Shown here: positions 40,001 to 48,537 of the stretch, in pieces
How the letters are laid out: each line of letters opens with the position of its first letter
Numbering within the stretch: the stretch's first letter is position 1
From: Rhodococcoides kyotonense
Lineage (GTDB): Bacteria > Actinomycetota > Actinomycetes > Mycobacteriales > Mycobacteriaceae
Reading direction: 5' to 3'
Length of the DNA: 64,000 bases
Assembly (NCBI RefSeq): GCF_900188125.1
Contig: NZ_FZOW01000002.1
Coordinates: 124,001 to 188,000, forward strand
Notes under the pieces: model-generated
Told to the model about the DNA's origin: nothing
What the model saw: only the letters and a program-made list of their open reading frames with translations
Databases searched by the model: none
Program-made: the position numbers and the translations under genes

Positions 40001-43000
40001 ATCGGGCAGCACTGCCGATACCGGATCTCGTGGAACCGGCTGTGGCTGTCGATGTTCGACCACCATCGATGTCGATTCTCGACGACGTACTCGCAGCAGC
40101 AGCGGAGGTGCTGGGATCCGTCGTCGATCCGGATGTCGGTTTCTTCGCCGCGGGCGGCGACAGTATTGCGGCGGTTCGGTTCGTCGCGGCAGCCGCGCGG
40201 CGCGGCATCGCCGTGGAGATCGCTGCCGTGTTCGAATCGAGCTCACTCGCAGGACTCGCGGACACCGCATCTCGCAGCAGTGGGCAGGCCGCGGACGGCA
40301 CCGCCGAGCTGATCCGAGTCGAGGATGCCGAGCGCGCGGTTCTCGATGCGGATCACCCAGGGTGGCAGCAGGTTCTGCCGCTGACGCCGTTGCAGCGAGG
40401 GATGTACTTCCAATCCGTGACGAGCGGCCGGACCGGCGACAATTACCATGTGCAACACCGCTTCACGTTCGCGGGGACGGTCGATCGCAGGGCTGTGGAC
40501 ATCGCCATGGCAGCCGTGTTGCAGCGGTACCCGAACTTGACGGGCGTCTTCACGCATTCGGTGTTCGCCGAACCGGTGTCGATTCTTCGTCCGGTCGTCG
40601 TTGTCGCAGAAGTGCGGACCGTGCAGTCGGAGGCCGAGTTCGACGACGTTGCGGCCGAGGAGTTCTCACGACCGTTCGCGCTCGATCGTGGGCCGTTGCT
40701 GCGGACGGTCGTCGTGACCGGTCCGCAGTGCGAGCAAGTGATGGTGACCGGGCATCATCTGCTGACCGACGCGTGGTCGCAAGGCGTGTTGTTCAGCGAG
40801 TTCTTCGTGCTGTACGGCACCGCGAAGATGCTGGTCGGTCTCGATTCTTCTCGGCCGGACGGCGATGTCGTCGATGCTGCACTTCGTGTGCTCGAGCCTG
40901 CTGCGAACTTCACCGATCACCTACGTTTGTTGTCGTCGTCGGACCACGACGTGTCGGCGAAGGCGTGGGCTTTGCAGCTCGCCGAACTGGACGAGCCCAC
41001 GATCGTCGCGCCCGACGCCTCGCGGGGAACGATGTCCGTTCCGAACAGGCACACCATAGGAATCGGCGACGCGGTGCGCGACGCCATGGCTGCTCTCGCC
41101 GCGGACATGGGCGTGACCGTATCCGCAATCGTCTCTGCAGCTTGGGGATTGACGTTGCGCAGGGTCACCGGGCGGGACGACGTCGTTTTCGGCACCACCG
41201 TGTCCGGGCGTGACCCGCGTGTTCCTCGGGTCGACCGCATGGTGGGCCTGACGCTGAACACGGTGCCGGTGCGGGTACGTACGGATCCGGGAATGTCGTT
41301 GCACGACCTGGTGCGGGATGTCTTCGGCAGGCAGACGGCCGTGATCGACCACCATCACGTGGGACTCGGCGAGATCTCGCGAGCCGCAGGATTCGAGACG
41401 TTGTTCGACACGCTGGTGGTGTTCCGCAACGTCGGCGGCGACGCGGATCGAGCGGGTGTGTTCGAGCGCGCAGGCATCTCCGAGGCCGAGGCGTTCGACG
41501 CGACGCACTACGCGGTGACCGTCGACGTCGACCCGCGAAGCCGGGGTGGCGGATTGGAACTCACGATCGAGAATCGGCCCGAACTCGTCGACGACACCAC
41601 TGCGCGGGCCATGGCGTCGGTCGTCGTCGACATGCTCGGTGCGCTCGTGGATCAGGCGGACACGACGGTCGCACATACCGGTCGACGCCGAGCCGATCTC
41701 GAAGCGACACCACTCGTTGCCCCTCGGGTACGCATTCCTGGCCCGGGTGAGTACGAAGGCAATATCGACTCGTTGCTCAGCGAGCGTGCTGCGGCATCGC
41801 CGGATCATCCGGCCTTGACGTGCGGTGACGAGACGCTGACGGCACGGCAGTTCGACGATCGGGTGACTGCGCTCGCGTCGTTGCTCGCCGCATCGGGTGT
41901 CGGAGCAGGCGACGTCGTCGCTCTGTTGCTGCCCCGCGTCGCCGACCACGTCGTGGCGATCTTCGCCGTGATGCGCAGTGGCGCAGCATATCTTCCGCTC
42001 GATCTTGCACATCCGACGTCACGGCACATCGAGTTGGTGCAGGACAGCGGTTCACGCGCGATCATCACCGTCGACGCCGAGTCGGAATCGGTCCGGGCCG
42101 TCACCGCGGCCCTGCCATCCGACGTCGACGTACTCGATCTGTCGACACCGACGGTGCGCGATGTTCTGTCGGGTTCGGTCGTGGCGCCGACGGTGTCACC
42201 GGACAGGATCGCAGGGCCCGTTCATCCCGATCAGCTCGCATACGTGATCTACACGTCGGGATCGACCGGCAAACCCAAGGGCGTGCAGGTGGGGCATCGT
42301 GGGCTGACGACGATGTATCACAATCACCGTGACGAGATATTCCGTCCCACAGAGGATTCCGTCGGCGGGCGAACTCTCCGCATCGCACATACCGTGTCGT
42401 TCTCGTTCGACATGTCGTGGGAAGAACTGTTCTGGATGCTCGCCGGGCACCACGTTCATGTGGTCGACGAAGCGGCTCGTGCGGATCCGATCGGACTCGT
42501 CGGGCACTACCGTGACGTCGGGATCGACGTCGTCAACGTGACCCCGTCGTACGCAAGGGAATTGGTGGCCGCGGGACTGCTCGACGGCGATCGCGCACCG
42601 GTACTGGTGATGCTCGGCGGCGAGGCCGTCCCGCAGGAACTGTGGACGCACTTGCGTGAACAGGACGGTGTCGACGGATACGACCTGTACGGACCGACCG
42701 AATTCACCATCAACGCACTGGGATCCGCAGTGCGCGACAGTGCGACGCCATGCCTCGGCAGACCTGTGCGCAATGCCTTCGCGAGAGTGCTCGACTCGGG
42801 GCTGCGTCCGGTCGCGGTCGGTGCGGCAGGGGAGCTGTACATGTCGGGTGACGGCGTGGCACAGGGATATCTTGGGCGGCCGGGACGAACCTCGACGGTG
42901 TTCCTTGCCGATCCGTTCGCGGCAGGTGAGCGCATGTACCGGACAGGCGACCTCGTGCGATACCTGCCGGGCGGACGTCTCGAATACCTCGGGCGGGCCG

Positions 43001-43530
43001 ATCGGCAGGTGAAGATCCGAGGAATCCGCATCGAGCTCGGGGAGGTGGAATCCGCACTCGAAGCCCTGCCCGGTGTGGAGCGTGCCGCGGCGACGGTGCG
43101 GTCGACGGGAACAGCGTCACAGTTGGTGGGATACGTCGTCGCACAGGACGGTTCGACGGATTTCCGTTCGCTGCTGCGGGATTCGGTACCCGCGCACCTT
43201 GTTCCGTCGCGCGTCGTGGTCGTCGATCACATTCCGTTGACGATCAACGGCAAGCTCGATCGCGCAGCGCTACCCGAGCCGCCGCGTCGGGATGTCTCGG
43301 AGACGCTGCAGACCGCCACGCAGCGAGGCGTCGCACAGATTTTCCGAGACGTGCTCGGGCTGGACGACATCGGAGCCGACGACGGTTTCGCCGACTGCGG
43401 TGGTGACTCGCTCGCCGCGATGCGTCTGGTCTCGCGGGTGCAGCGCGACTACGGAGTTCGTATCGAGATCTCGCAACTGATCGCGCGCCAGACGGTGTGC
43501 GCCGTTGCGGAACTGGTGGACGGCCGATGA
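31081..43530 (+). CDS. Siderophore nonribosomal peptide synthetase, C-A-T-E-C-T-C-A-T-C-A-T (heterobactin HtbG-like)
   Basis: Encodes 4149 residues. Domains seen: C1 (HHLIVDG 156-162); A1 (A3 motif from Tyr612); T1 (Ser1002 in LGGDS); E (HHFAVD 1179-1184, NYLGT 1411); C2 (HHLVTDG 1659-1665); T2 (Ser2003 in RGGHS) with no A domain before it; C3 (HHIAIDG 2183-2189); A2 (from Tyr2642); T3 (Ser3028); C4 (HHLLTDA 3225-3231); A3 (from Tyr3721); T4 (Ser4110); then the end, with no thioesterase. Pocket residues read by hand are DADDVGMVD (basic residue), DILQLGVVW (glycine) and DMENMGLIN (N5-hydroxyornithine). Predicted product: DHB-D-Arg(or other basic)-Gly-hydroxyornithine, the heterobactin class. 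C1 would accept DHB from the free ArCP. Confidence 0.93.
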   Translation: MTLVEEHHADDTETVMLPLTGAQLGIWNAQRLEPDSPYYLVGEVLEIDASADGSSIDVPALIDAITATVGEAETMRLRFVSTEDGPRQWIEPAGEVAVPIVDLSGEADPHAAAHERVAQIRHDAALLARDMVDRELFVYTVLQLSDSETWCVQLYHHLIVDGYSAAMISRRLAARYTSAITGKKLRPNTFGSFEDVVVEDVRYRESDDAVGDREYWTNRLNPLPELRGRSTGDVGSASRTHSARAVVDADGMAVMKSIADGLGCTWADVFIGAYVGFVARLHQSTDVVLALPVMVRTTRAALTTPSMAVNVLPLRVSVALADDIATLASSVATALGELRAHQRYRGEDVVRDLAAPGAGALLHGVGINLKAFDFDLDFAGAVGTLRNVAGGPPEELGLTATPIDGGRMLLGFEVDARAVSAEAATARVQGLAELVRALCSPDRPRLGDVNLRGSSIPAGWNPPALVQDVPSVPDVFADMVDAHAGDVVLVDDEKQWTAAELGDRVGTIAGALRRRGIGAEDVVALALPRNADIVASIFAVWQVGAAYVVLDPSYPLERLDGLVRQAKPAVLLCDDESPVTADCDVVALRGLATEARRSELGVSVTDPDDMAYVLFTSGSTGTPKGVVVRAGGLAHLVARQRASVYADAAARAGGRRLHVAHTTSFAFDASLDPLLWILDGHRVHLYDSEVQRDADLQIAKFREHGIDVVDTTPSMASFLVDAGLVDTAVSTVVVGGEALPSKLAEVLAASPARAYNMYGPTEATVDAISDDVDSASVRIGRPLDGTAAYLLDGALQPALDGEIGELYLAGPQLARGYLDRPGVTSERFVANPHHEGLRMYRTGDLARWDRESGFEYLGRADDQVKIRGHRIELREVESALALTDSVRTAVAVVVGSGVEVKLIGYVTADGDPTGDDIRRDLLTRVPDHLVPSAVVVLDELPVTVNGKVDKARLPAPTTATESQADRRPSTPAEYALCAVIGDVLGQDDVSLDADLFTLGGDSIGAIAISSRLRGHGIVLTPKEILSGKDLATLAAAGRALERPTDSDEDVAIGVAPTTPIMRNALSVDTLDVMASYAQWTAVEVQDRLDLDTLADAVAAVLQRHSALRMIVTDAESVEILEDHNAPVVSEFGSATTSETSDVEYARDLAGTLDPSSGKMLAVGIVRVADGPDRVLTVAHHFAVDAVSWGVLVSDLLAFASGRDVPQVDEESWRHRATELSARAAAHGYIDEIDHWTAVLESDSAALTHAGPRPGIDTHATSTITHTTASTAVTMAILDDLCARYAARPDEVLLLALTLAVRGHRGAGRGDFPVLMEGHGRDSDTDHDRGRGSTVGWFTTEYPVRAPASLVADDVSFAEARSGGAVLADMLHAIKAERRRGRDNGIGYGVLRFLDDAGRDLVSLPAPQIVLNYLGTSTGLAGPGWRSAREAFGVVEPAARTLSEVLAVNVSVHERTLTIEWTAASALLDENSVDALRRGFSDALESLAAHAALFPGGLSAVDCEAVSITQSQIAELEAITGPLATVLPLSPLQAGLLAHAARFTERDVYTLTAVVDLDGDLDPVRLQTAFHAVVTRHPNLASGFHFEGVDDPVQTIPRVITVPWDVTDLRGLSRQAACSATSLLQTRAAARVFDVRRGPLLAARVVLLPENRTQLILNAHHLVTDGWSTPIVLRELVHHYNHGGSGLPPAADYADFLVWLTRLNRTDLLGAWRARLAGLTQPTIVARGEDGGSAALSIDVDVPSTMGDRLAALARENGLTVNSVVQGAWSAVLAALVGRDDVVFGTTVSGRPSDLDRATEMVGLFSNTVPVRLRMDSRPLVEVLQQSQREQYELGDAQQLSLSEIESCADARGPLFDTLVVFENYPNVFGPQDDSDPETRITGIGNVSVTQYPLSLLAPPGDAFTLVVDHDPAVVSGSIAGAVAQALPAVLAEMIDSLRRPASDFVPSSIDPLPPRSDRTADHATPDLRPVDARTAETIAARLSDVLETQVGVDDDFFDRGGHSLAAMRAVSVLRRCGVAVTVAEIFAARTPTVLATLSRPIGDQVEPAVSAPAEPVMSSAQRRLWILERLGQGSRAHDVPVVLEFSGPIDVDAMAGAWRDVLSLFEILRTCYPGDSAGDPYPVVLAESDIPAMTTVDVVNGVDASVHALLTDPAATFDIERRIPARATIVRGDGRTVLVIVVHHIAIDGTSVGVIMDSLATAYRERSAGRTPSLTTGAPTFWEFADKAAGQSEKSERYWSTQLAGLPAELELPTDRPRPRTGSHRSIGVSKPLQQSVIGAVRQAAVQHGVSPLMILETAVALAWHRFGAGVDIPLGTTVSDRELIDDGRFRDTVGYLVNTVVHRIDLSGNPTPAQVLERVRTTSLDALAHQQTPFDRVVEAVAPERALGRHPLFQTIVGHDVRGGSFDFGGVTASELELADPPARMDVAIWLREHGNGIDLAVGGAADLFDADTVDRLAIEIVRSLECVLGRPDERLSQVGGSEALETAVRQTAPASLIQRFLDRVADGPDAAAVTAGDRLLTYGELAARVDATARELVSRGVRPGSVVAVAVGRDQDLPTALLAVLRCGAAYLPLDVDYPQQRLQYMVDDAKPKCVLVQSSTAGAVEWIDLPTVEVDRIDVRSAPAVDLPSIPAADDSLAYVIHTSGTTGNPKGVMITSANLAAFADAAVVLEWLRPSDTIVAVTTVSFDIAVLELLCPLIVGASVVVVPRATVVDPPKLARVITESGATVVQATPSLWRLLLAADRDYSVRVLVGGEAVPAELADRLSDVGSEVWNVYGPTEATVWATAASLDKGRPVTIGSPWIDVDAHVLDELLREVPDGASGELYLGGAQVARGYLNRSSHSATRFVAHPTRTGARLYRTGDLVRKRDSVIEYLRRTDDQVKVRGFRVELGEVETALRGLDGVADAAAKVAEIDDGTVRLFGYVVAIKGTEPNGTALRAELAPKVPNHFLPQSITVLGALPRTLNGKLDRAALPIPDLVEPAVAVDVRPPSMSILDDVLAAAAEVLGSVVDPDVGFFAAGGDSIAAVRFVAAAARRGIAVEIAAVFESSSLAGLADTASRSSGQAADGTAELIRVEDAERAVLDADHPGWQQVLPLTPLQRGMYFQSVTSGRTGDNYHVQHRFTFAGTVDRRAVDIAMAAVLQRYPNLTGVFTHSVFAEPVSILRPVVVVAEVRTVQSEAEFDDVAAEEFSRPFALDRGPLLRTVVVTGPQCEQVMVTGHHLLTDAWSQGVLFSEFFVLYGTAKMLVGLDSSRPDGDVVDAALRVLEPAANFTDHLRLLSSSDHDVSAKAWALQLAELDEPTIVAPDASRGTMSVPNRHTIGIGDAVRDAMAALAADMGVTVSAIVSAAWGLTLRRVTGRDDVVFGTTVSGRDPRVPRVDRMVGLTLNTVPVRVRTDPGMSLHDLVRDVFGRQTAVIDHHHVGLGEISRAAGFETLFDTLVVFRNVGGDADRAGVFERAGISEAEAFDATHYAVTVDVDPRSRGGGLELTIENRPELVDDTTARAMASVVVDMLGALVDQADTTVAHTGRRRADLEATPLVAPRVRIPGPGEYEGNIDSLLSERAAASPDHPALTCGDETLTARQFDDRVTALASLLAASGVGAGDVVALLLPRVADHVVAIFAVMRSGAAYLPLDLAHPTSRHIELVQDSGSRAIITVDAESESVRAVTAALPSDVDVLDLSTPTVRDVLSGSVVAPTVSPDRIAGPVHPDQLAYVIYTSGSTGKPKGVQVGHRGLTTMYHNHRDEIFRPTEDSVGGRTLRIAHTVSFSFDMSWEELFWMLAGHHVHVVDEAARADPIGLVGHYRDVGIDVVNVTPSYARELVAAGLLDGDRAPVLVMLGGEAVPQELWTHLREQDGVDGYDLYGPTEFTINALGSAVRDSATPCLGRPVRNAFARVLDSGLRPVAVGAAGELYMSGDGVAQGYLGRPGRTSTVFLADPFAAGERMYRTGDLVRYLPGGRLEYLGRADRQVKIRGIRIELGEVESALEALPGVERAAATVRSTGTASQLVGYVVAQDGSTDFRSLLRDSVPAHLVPSRVVVVDHIPLTINGKLDRAALPEPPRRDVSETLQTATQRGVAQIFRDVLGLDDIGADDGFADCGGDSLAAMRLVSRVQRDYGVRIEISQLIARQTVCAVAELVDGR

Positions 43531-43715
43531 ATCCGGTGGAAGTACCCCAGAAGCTAGCACCCCACATCGCCGCGAACTTCGCTTACACTGCGTCGTTGCC
43601 GAGTACTACGACTGCGCCCACCCACCGGGGAGCGTTGACGCTGTTCGAAGCCCGATGCTTGCGCGCGAGAAGAATTCCGATGGGCACGAAAGCCGATCGG
43701 GGAACACAACGATGA
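43527..43715 (+). CDS. Possible 62-residue ORF coupled to the NRPS stop (doubtful)
   Basis: An ATG overlaps the NRPS stop (ATGA) and opens a frame of 62 codons ending 22 bp before the lipoprotein start. The overlap copies the coupling used elsewhere in this operon, but the translation has no recognisable domain, is rich in Arg, Thr and Ala, and is not MbtH-like. It may simply be leader sequence of the lipoprotein gene. The 206-bp gap holds nothing else I can support. Confidence 0.2.
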   Translation: MNPVEVPQKLAPHIAANFAYTASLPSTTTAPTHRGALTLFEARCLRARRIPMGTKADRGTQR

Positions 43716-43736
43716 TGATCTCGAAAGGATCTTGCA

Positions 43737-44750
43737 GTGTCTGACACACAGTTCCGACGACGTGGGTTGCGCGTCGTAGCGGCATTGGCCGCGGTGACCA
43801 TCGGCCTGACGGCATGCAGCAGCAGCGACGCCGCATCCGACGGCGACGCCGCGACCACCGAGAGCAGCAGCGACACGCGAGTCGTGTCGACCGACAAGGG
43901 CGACGTCACGGTTCCGGCCGACCCGCAGCGCATCGCGGTGTTGTCGGCAGGCCTGGCAGGCTACTTGTTCACGCTCGACGCACCGATCGCGATCACCGAC
44001 ACGCGACTGCTCGGCGTCACCAATCTCGACGGTGGATTCCCGCCGCAGTGGGCCGAGAAAGCGGAAGCGCAGGGCACCAAGGAACTACCTGCGGGCGAGG
44101 CGCTGAACATCGAAGCCATCGCTCAGGCGCAGCCGGACCTCATCATCGGTGGCGGACAGGGTATTTCCGCCGTTCAAGCGGACGAGGCGTACGACCAGTT
44201 GACGGCCATCGCGCCGACGGTCCTCATCCCGTCCTCGGTCAACACGTGGCAGGGACAGCTCGAAGCCGTGGCCGACGCCGCCGGTGAATCCGACAAGGTC
44301 GACGGTCTGCTCGAGGCCTACGACGACAAGGTCGCCGAGGTCAAGGACGCCATCACCGTTCCTGGCTCTCCCGTGACGTACTTCCTGTCGCTGAGCACCA
44401 ACGAGCCTGCCTTCATCCCGCAGACCGCGACGCTGCCCGATCTGCTGAAGAACGTCGGTCTCGAACCCGACGACGTGCTGACGAAGGCGGACAACCCCGA
44501 GCTCTACGGATCCGGTGATTCGTTCATCATCAGCAACGAACTGCTCGGCACCGTTGCGACTGCACCCGTCGTCATCGTCGTTCCCGTCGCCGGCCGCAGT
44601 CTCGACGAACTGAAGCAGGACCCGGCCTACGCGAACCTGCCCGCATTCGCGTCGGGCAACGTGTTCGAGCTGCCTGCGACGAGCTACCGGCCCGACTACG
44701 ACGGAGTGATCTCGACGCTGGACCAGGTCGAGACACTGTTCGCCAAGTAA
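43737..44750 (+). CDS. Ferric-siderophore substrate-binding lipoprotein (FepB/FecB family)
   Basis: Encodes 337 residues from GTG 43737, eight bases after AAAGG. The signal peptide ends in lipobox LTAC at about residues 22-25, followed by a Ser/Asp-rich linker. The mature protein shows the class III binding-protein pattern: RVVSTDKGDVTVPADPQRIAVL (interrupted here), NIEAIAQAQPDLIIG near residue 125, and a long connecting helix. It is the only FepB-type protein seen and probably delivers the ferric siderophore to the FecCD/FecE importer encoded 22 kb upstream. Confidence 0.92.
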   Translation: MSDTQFRRRGLRVVAALAAVTIGLTACSSSDAASDGDAATTESSSDTRVVSTDKGDVTVPADPQRIAVLSAGLAGYLFTLDAPIAITDTRLLGVTNLDGGFPPQWAEKAEAQGTKELPAGEALNIEAIAQAQPDLIIGGGQGISAVQADEAYDQLTAIAPTVLIPSSVNTWQGQLEAVADAAGESDKVDGLLEAYDDKVAEVKDAITVPGSPVTYFLSLSTNEPAFIPQTATLPDLLKNVGLEPDDVLTKADNPELYGSGDSFIISNELLGTVATAPVVIVVPVAGRSLDELKQDPAYANLPAFASGNVFELPATSYRPDYDGVISTLDQVETLFAK

Positions 44751-44785
44751 CTCTCCCGAGCCTCGACAAGACAAGGACGACAACT

Positions 44786-45013
44786 GTGCTCACCCGCGAG
44801 ACCGTCATCGGCGACATCGCCACCGCGTTGGATCAGTCACCCGAATCGATCAGCGACGAGCTGAATCTGCTCGACGAGGGGTTGGACTCGATCCGCATCA
44901 TGGGGCTTGTGGAACGATGGCGGTCGGCGGGTGCTCCCGATGTCGACTTCCCGACGCTCGCTGCCGATCCGACCGTGTCCCACTGGGTCGCGGTCGCACT
45001 CGGCGAGTACTGA
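44786..45013 (+). CDS. Stand-alone aryl carrier protein (ArCP)
   Basis: Encodes 75 residues from GTG 44786 with AAGGA nine bases upstream. The phosphopantetheine serine is in LDEGLDSIRIMGL at about residue 35, the DSxRxM pattern typical of carrier domains at the end of EntB/DhbB isochorismatases. The isochorismatase here lacks that domain, so this protein most likely holds DHB delivered by DhbE and feeds the first condensation domain. It lies 35 bp after the lipoprotein gene and 26 bp before the SIP fusion gene. Confidence 0.9.
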   Translation: MLTRETVIGDIATALDQSPESISDELNLLDEGLDSIRIMGLVERWRSAGAPDVDFPTLAADPTVSHWVAVALGEY

Positions 45014-45039
45014 GAACACACGAGAGAAGAGGAAGCTCG

Positions 45040-46854
45040 ATGGCGGCGACCGTACGCGAGGTCGAAGTTTTTCCGATCTGCATGCGTGAATTCGACGTTC
45101 TGACGGTCGAGGACGTGACGCCTGGCATGCGTCGCGTCACGCTCGGCGGACCGTCGATGGACCGGCACGTGCGCGACGGCGTCGAGCTTCCTGCGGTGTG
45201 CAGCAACGGATTCGACGACGACATCAAATTGTTGCCCGTCGATCCGGGAACGGGAGCGTTGCCGTTCGAGGTTCCTCGCAACCTGGACAACGGGACAGTC
45301 GACTGGCCGTCGGGTTCGTTCCAGTACAGCCGGACGTACACGGTGCGCCGGTTCGACGCGGCGGCACGGGAACTGGTGGTCGACTTCGCCGCGCACAAGG
45401 GAGGCCTCGCGTCGGAATGGGCGTACAGCGTCCAGCCGGGTGAGAAGATTCTCGTTGCGGGACCGAAACATTCGTCGAGTCTGCCGAAGGGCGTCGACTG
45501 GATCTTGATCGCAGGCGACGAGACGGCGCTGCCCGCTATCGCACATTGCCTCGAGAAACTACCCGCGGACCTGCCGGCGACCGTCGTGATCGAGGTCGCC
45601 GAACCGTCGCACCGCCAGGAATTGTCGTCGAACGCCGAGGTGGACGTTAGCTGGTTGTACCGATCCGGTGTCGACGGGCAGTCGCGACTGGTCGAGACGG
45701 TCCAGAACGCGCCCTGGCGTCCAGGCCAGCCGTATCTGTGGGTGGCGGGGGAGGCGTCGACGATCAAACCTCTGCGGCGCTGGGCCAAGCACGACCGCGA
45801 GCTGGCCAAGCAGTTCGTCGAGATCACCGGGTACTGGCGGTATCGAGAGCAGGTCGATGTCGCCGAATCGGTTGTTGCCGCAGAGGATCCTGCGGACGTG
45901 GTGCACGAGATGTCGGAACTGCTTCCGCCGGTTGCCATTCGGACTGCGGTCACGGTGGGGTTGTTCGCTGCCGTCGACGCCGGTGCGGACACCGCCGCGG
46001 CGATCGCCGCGGAATGCGCCACCGATCCACGCGCGACGGGCAAGCTTCTTCGGCACCTCACGTTGATGGAACTGCTCAGTGTCGACGGCGATCGCTATGC
46101 GCTCACGGACACGGGTTCCATTCTGGCGGATCAGGATACGTTCCTCAGTCAGGCGTTGCATTTCGACAAGATCCATACTCGGCTCGACATGGCATTCCTC
46201 GGATTGCTCGAGTCGGTACGGACGGGAACGGCCTCTGTCGGACATGGTTTCGCCGATAAGTCGCGAGAACCGGGGTTCGTCGACGACTTCCACGAGGAAT
46301 CGGCGTTCGGGGCGGTGTATCGCGCCCCGGCGCTACCGGACGCCGTGGACTTCGACGGCGTCACGACCGTGGCCATCTACGGTGAGGGCGGCGGTGTCTA
46401 CGCGGACACTCTCGTTCGACTGAGGCCCGAACTTCGTGTCGCCGTCGTCGGGCTGCCGGCGATCAACACACGAAACCTCACCGACGTCACCGACGGGCGG
46501 CGTGACCGGATCGTGCGCATCGACGCCAGTGAGTTCAGCGTGTTGCCGGAACCTGTCGACGTGGCGATCGTCGTCGATCTTCTCGACGTCCATCCCGACG
46601 CCGACGCGCAGTTGCTCCTGCGCGCGATCGGTGCGTCGTCTGCGCGAACGGTGCTGATCACCGATCTGCTGGATCCGGCGACCACCGACGACCACGACAC
46701 CGAGAGCGACCTGTTGCACTTGTGTCTGTACGGAACGGGGCGGCGCACCGAGGACGAGGTGCGGACCCTGATCTCCGAGACCGGCTGCGGTGCACCGAGA
46801 TTCGGCTCCTTGGGCTGGGGCTCGACGGTAGTGGAGTTCTCCACACGCGGTTAG
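45040..46854 (+). CDS. Siderophore-interacting reductase fused to a methyltransferase-like domain
   Basis: Encodes 604 residues from ATG 45040. Residues 1 to about 285 are a complete siderophore-interacting protein (SIP): a flavin-binding barrel with SRTYTVRRFD near 95, DFAAHKGGLASEWA near 120, LIAGDETALPAI near 160 and the closing WVAGEASTIKPLRRW near 240. SIPs reduce ferric siderophores in the cytoplasm. From about residue 300 the protein resembles class-II O-methyltransferases: a helical dimerisation part (LLRHLTLMELLSVDGDRYALTDTG, interrupted here) and a SAM-fold motif I read as GEGGG at 448-452, with the usual acidic start of motif I altered. The second half may be inactive or bind another ligand. 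Last gene of the operon. Confidence 0.85.
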   Translation: MAATVREVEVFPICMREFDVLTVEDVTPGMRRVTLGGPSMDRHVRDGVELPAVCSNGFDDDIKLLPVDPGTGALPFEVPRNLDNGTVDWPSGSFQYSRTYTVRRFDAAARELVVDFAAHKGGLASEWAYSVQPGEKILVAGPKHSSSLPKGVDWILIAGDETALPAIAHCLEKLPADLPATVVIEVAEPSHRQELSSNAEVDVSWLYRSGVDGQSRLVETVQNAPWRPGQPYLWVAGEASTIKPLRRWAKHDRELAKQFVEITGYWRYREQVDVAESVVAAEDPADVVHEMSELLPPVAIRTAVTVGLFAAVDAGADTAAAIAAECATDPRATGKLLRHLTLMELLSVDGDRYALTDTGSILADQDTFLSQALHFDKIHTRLDMAFLGLLESVRTGTASVGHGFADKSREPGFVDDFHEESAFGAVYRAPALPDAVDFDGVTTVAIYGEGGGVYADTLVRLRPELRVAVVGLPAINTRNLTDVTDGRRDRIVRIDASEFSVLPEPVDVAIVVDLLDVHPDADAQLLLRAIGASSARTVLITDLLDPATTDDHDTESDLLHLCLYGTGRRTEDEVRTLISETGCGAPRFGSLGWGSTVVEFSTRG

Positions 46855-48350
46855 TGGTGTAGCTGCGGGGTCGATCCGAGGGCGTCGATCAGCTCGAATT
46901 CCTTGCGCGTGAGGAGGGTCGACACAACCTCGTCGTGTGACGCGCTCGCCGGAAGCCAGAGAGCGTCGGCGACATTCGCCAGTACGTCCACTGCATCGAG
47001 TGCGTCGTCTCCACGGCGGCCGACGAGGCCGAGAATGTTACTCGGAGAGGCAGATCGGGTGTTCTCGGCCCGCACCACGTCGAACGACGCGTCGTCGCCG
47101 AACTCGAGAAAGATGTCCTCGCCGTCGATGAGGCCCATGTCGTCGACGAATCGTTTGATCGTGCCCGAACGCGCTTGCACCGACACCCAGATCACCGATT
47201 GGGGACCGAGGCGCGAGTCGAACGACCGCGGTGTTCCGGGTCCGACGTGCAGCAACGCGGCGAGCGCCGACGGCAGGTTGAACGCCGAGCCCTTCCGGTG
47301 AATCGGCTTGACCGTCGTACGCCACCGCACGACACCGCCGTCGCGATACAGGTGTTTGGTCTTCGATGGTGATTTGCGGGGCGTGTACGTGTGGCGGCGG
47401 CGGCGGACGATGTCGTTCTCGATCGCGAATTCGCCTGTCGACGCGTAGGTTCGGATGCTGTGTTCCTTGACGTCGTACGAGCCCTTGATCTCGGCGACGA
47501 GTCGATCGAACTCGATGCTTCCTCGCTCGTCGACGATGCAGGCGATCTGACGGTGAATCGGAACGTACGGTGCGATGGCCCATCGCGTGAGCGACCACAG
47601 CGTCCGGTCGGTCTTCGTGAATCGGGCATCGGAGACCAGCGCGTTGCGGACGCTCGATTCGGAGCGTCGAGGCTGCATCCGTTCCATCAGTTGCGCCATC
47701 GTCGTCGGCGCGCCCGCCAGTGCGAGGATCGATACGAGCTGACCTGCGACCGAGACGTCGAGGGGTACGAGATGGCCCTCGAGGACGCGATAGCCTGCGG
47801 TGCCGGCGAATTCGGCGAGCTCGACCGCCGGCATGTCGAAGGACTCCGCCACGACGTAGAGGGATGTGACGGAGTCGATCGTGGCGTGACGCGTCGCTGT
47901 GTCGACGAGCAACGCCCTGGCGCTCTCGTATGTGCCCGACAATACCCAGCCTGATTCGACGCGGATCCGTTCGTCGATGCGAGAGATCAACGACCACAAC
48001 GGAATCTGCAACGACGGCGGAATCTCGGACAGTTCGGGAGTCGAGCGTACGGCCCGTGACAGCGCGGCGACGGGACGGGACAGCTGCAGCATCCGGTCGC
48101 CGAGTTCACGGAGGCCGGCGCTGTTCCGCAACGCGTCGAATGCACGGGTGCGCGAACGGTTTTCGATCTTCGATGCATGGTCGGGTGACACACGAAGCCG
48201 CGACGCCAATTCCGCAGTGGAGATCGGGTCGTCGGCGAACGTGATCTCTCGCAATGCCATCGACTCGGTGGCCGAACAGGAATCGAGGAACGCCTCCACC
48301 TCGTCGGCCGGCTTCGAGGTGCGCACGATCGGCGACGGGTGAGTGGGCAC
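46851..48350 (-). CDS. Unknown protein with helix-turn-helix / sigma-like segments
   Basis: Encodes 499 residues if started at GTG 48350; the frame is open to 48503, but that stretch overlaps an iron box and does not look like protein. I do not recognise the family. A helix-turn-helix-like segment (DPISTAELASRLRVSPDHASKIENR, interrupted here) lies near residue 40, resembling sigma-70 region 4 or wHTH proteins, and further wHTH-like stretches occur mid-protein (RQIACIVDERGSIEFDRLVAEI, interrupted here) followed by a basic RRRRHTYTPRKSPSKTKH patch. It converges on the SIP fusion gene with overlapping stops and is divergent from the AMP-ligase-like gene, so it may regulate the right end of the siderophore locus. 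Confidence 0.5.
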   Translation of the reverse strand: MPTHPSPIVRTSKPADEVEAFLDSCSATESMALREITFADDPISTAELASRLRVSPDHASKIENRSRTRAFDALRNSAGLRELGDRMLQLSRPVAALSRAVRSTPELSEIPPSLQIPLWSLISRIDERIRVESGWVLSGTYESARALLVDTATRHATIDSVTSLYVVAESFDMPAVELAEFAGTAGYRVLEGHLVPLDVSVAGQLVSILALAGAPTTMAQLMERMQPRRSESSVRNALVSDARFTKTDRTLWSLTRWAIAPYVPIHRQIACIVDERGSIEFDRLVAEIKGSYDVKEHSIRTYASTGEFAIENDIVRRRRHTYTPRKSPSKTKHLYRDGGVVRWRTTVKPIHRKGSAFNLPSALAALLHVGPGTPRSFDSRLGPQSVIWVSVQARSGTIKRFVDDMGLIDGEDIFLEFGDDASFDVVRAENTRSASPSNILGLVGRRGDDALDAVDVLANVADALWLPASASHDEVVSTLLTRKEFELIDALGSTPQLHH

Positions 48351-48468
48351 TGAAGGAGATCCTCGATTTGCGTCGTGACAGGTTGTACCAGCGTGTAACG
48401 CCCTCGAGTATACGCTCCAAGCTTCAACCTCGAATGTCGTTTCGGACCGATCGGTTCGGCCGGTGGCC

Positions 48469-48487
48469 TTAAGGTTGCCTTGCCTAT
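48469..48487. promoter_or_regulatory. IdeR/DmdR-type iron box upstream of the AMP-ligase-like gene
   Basis: Read on the reverse strand, the 19-mer ATAGGCAAGGCAACCTTAA matches TTAGGTTAGGCTAACCTAA at 14 of 19 positions. It lies 51 bp before ATG 48538 and upstream of the divergent HTH gene, a position suited to repress either. Confidence 0.55.
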
Positions 48488-48537
48488 GTGCAACACTCGA
48501 CACGTTCTGTGCACGCGACCGAGGGTGAGGATGAGGA

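Noticed and set aside
43527-43715. Possible MbtH-like protein after the NRPS
   Set aside because: The 62-residue translation has none of the MbtH residues (NPFD, conserved Trp pattern). No MbtH-like gene was seen anywhere in the window.
48351-48503. Longer N-terminus of the HTH-like protein (start at 48503)
   Set aside because: The added residues look non-coding and the frame would run across an iron box; GTG 48350 is more likely, though not proven.
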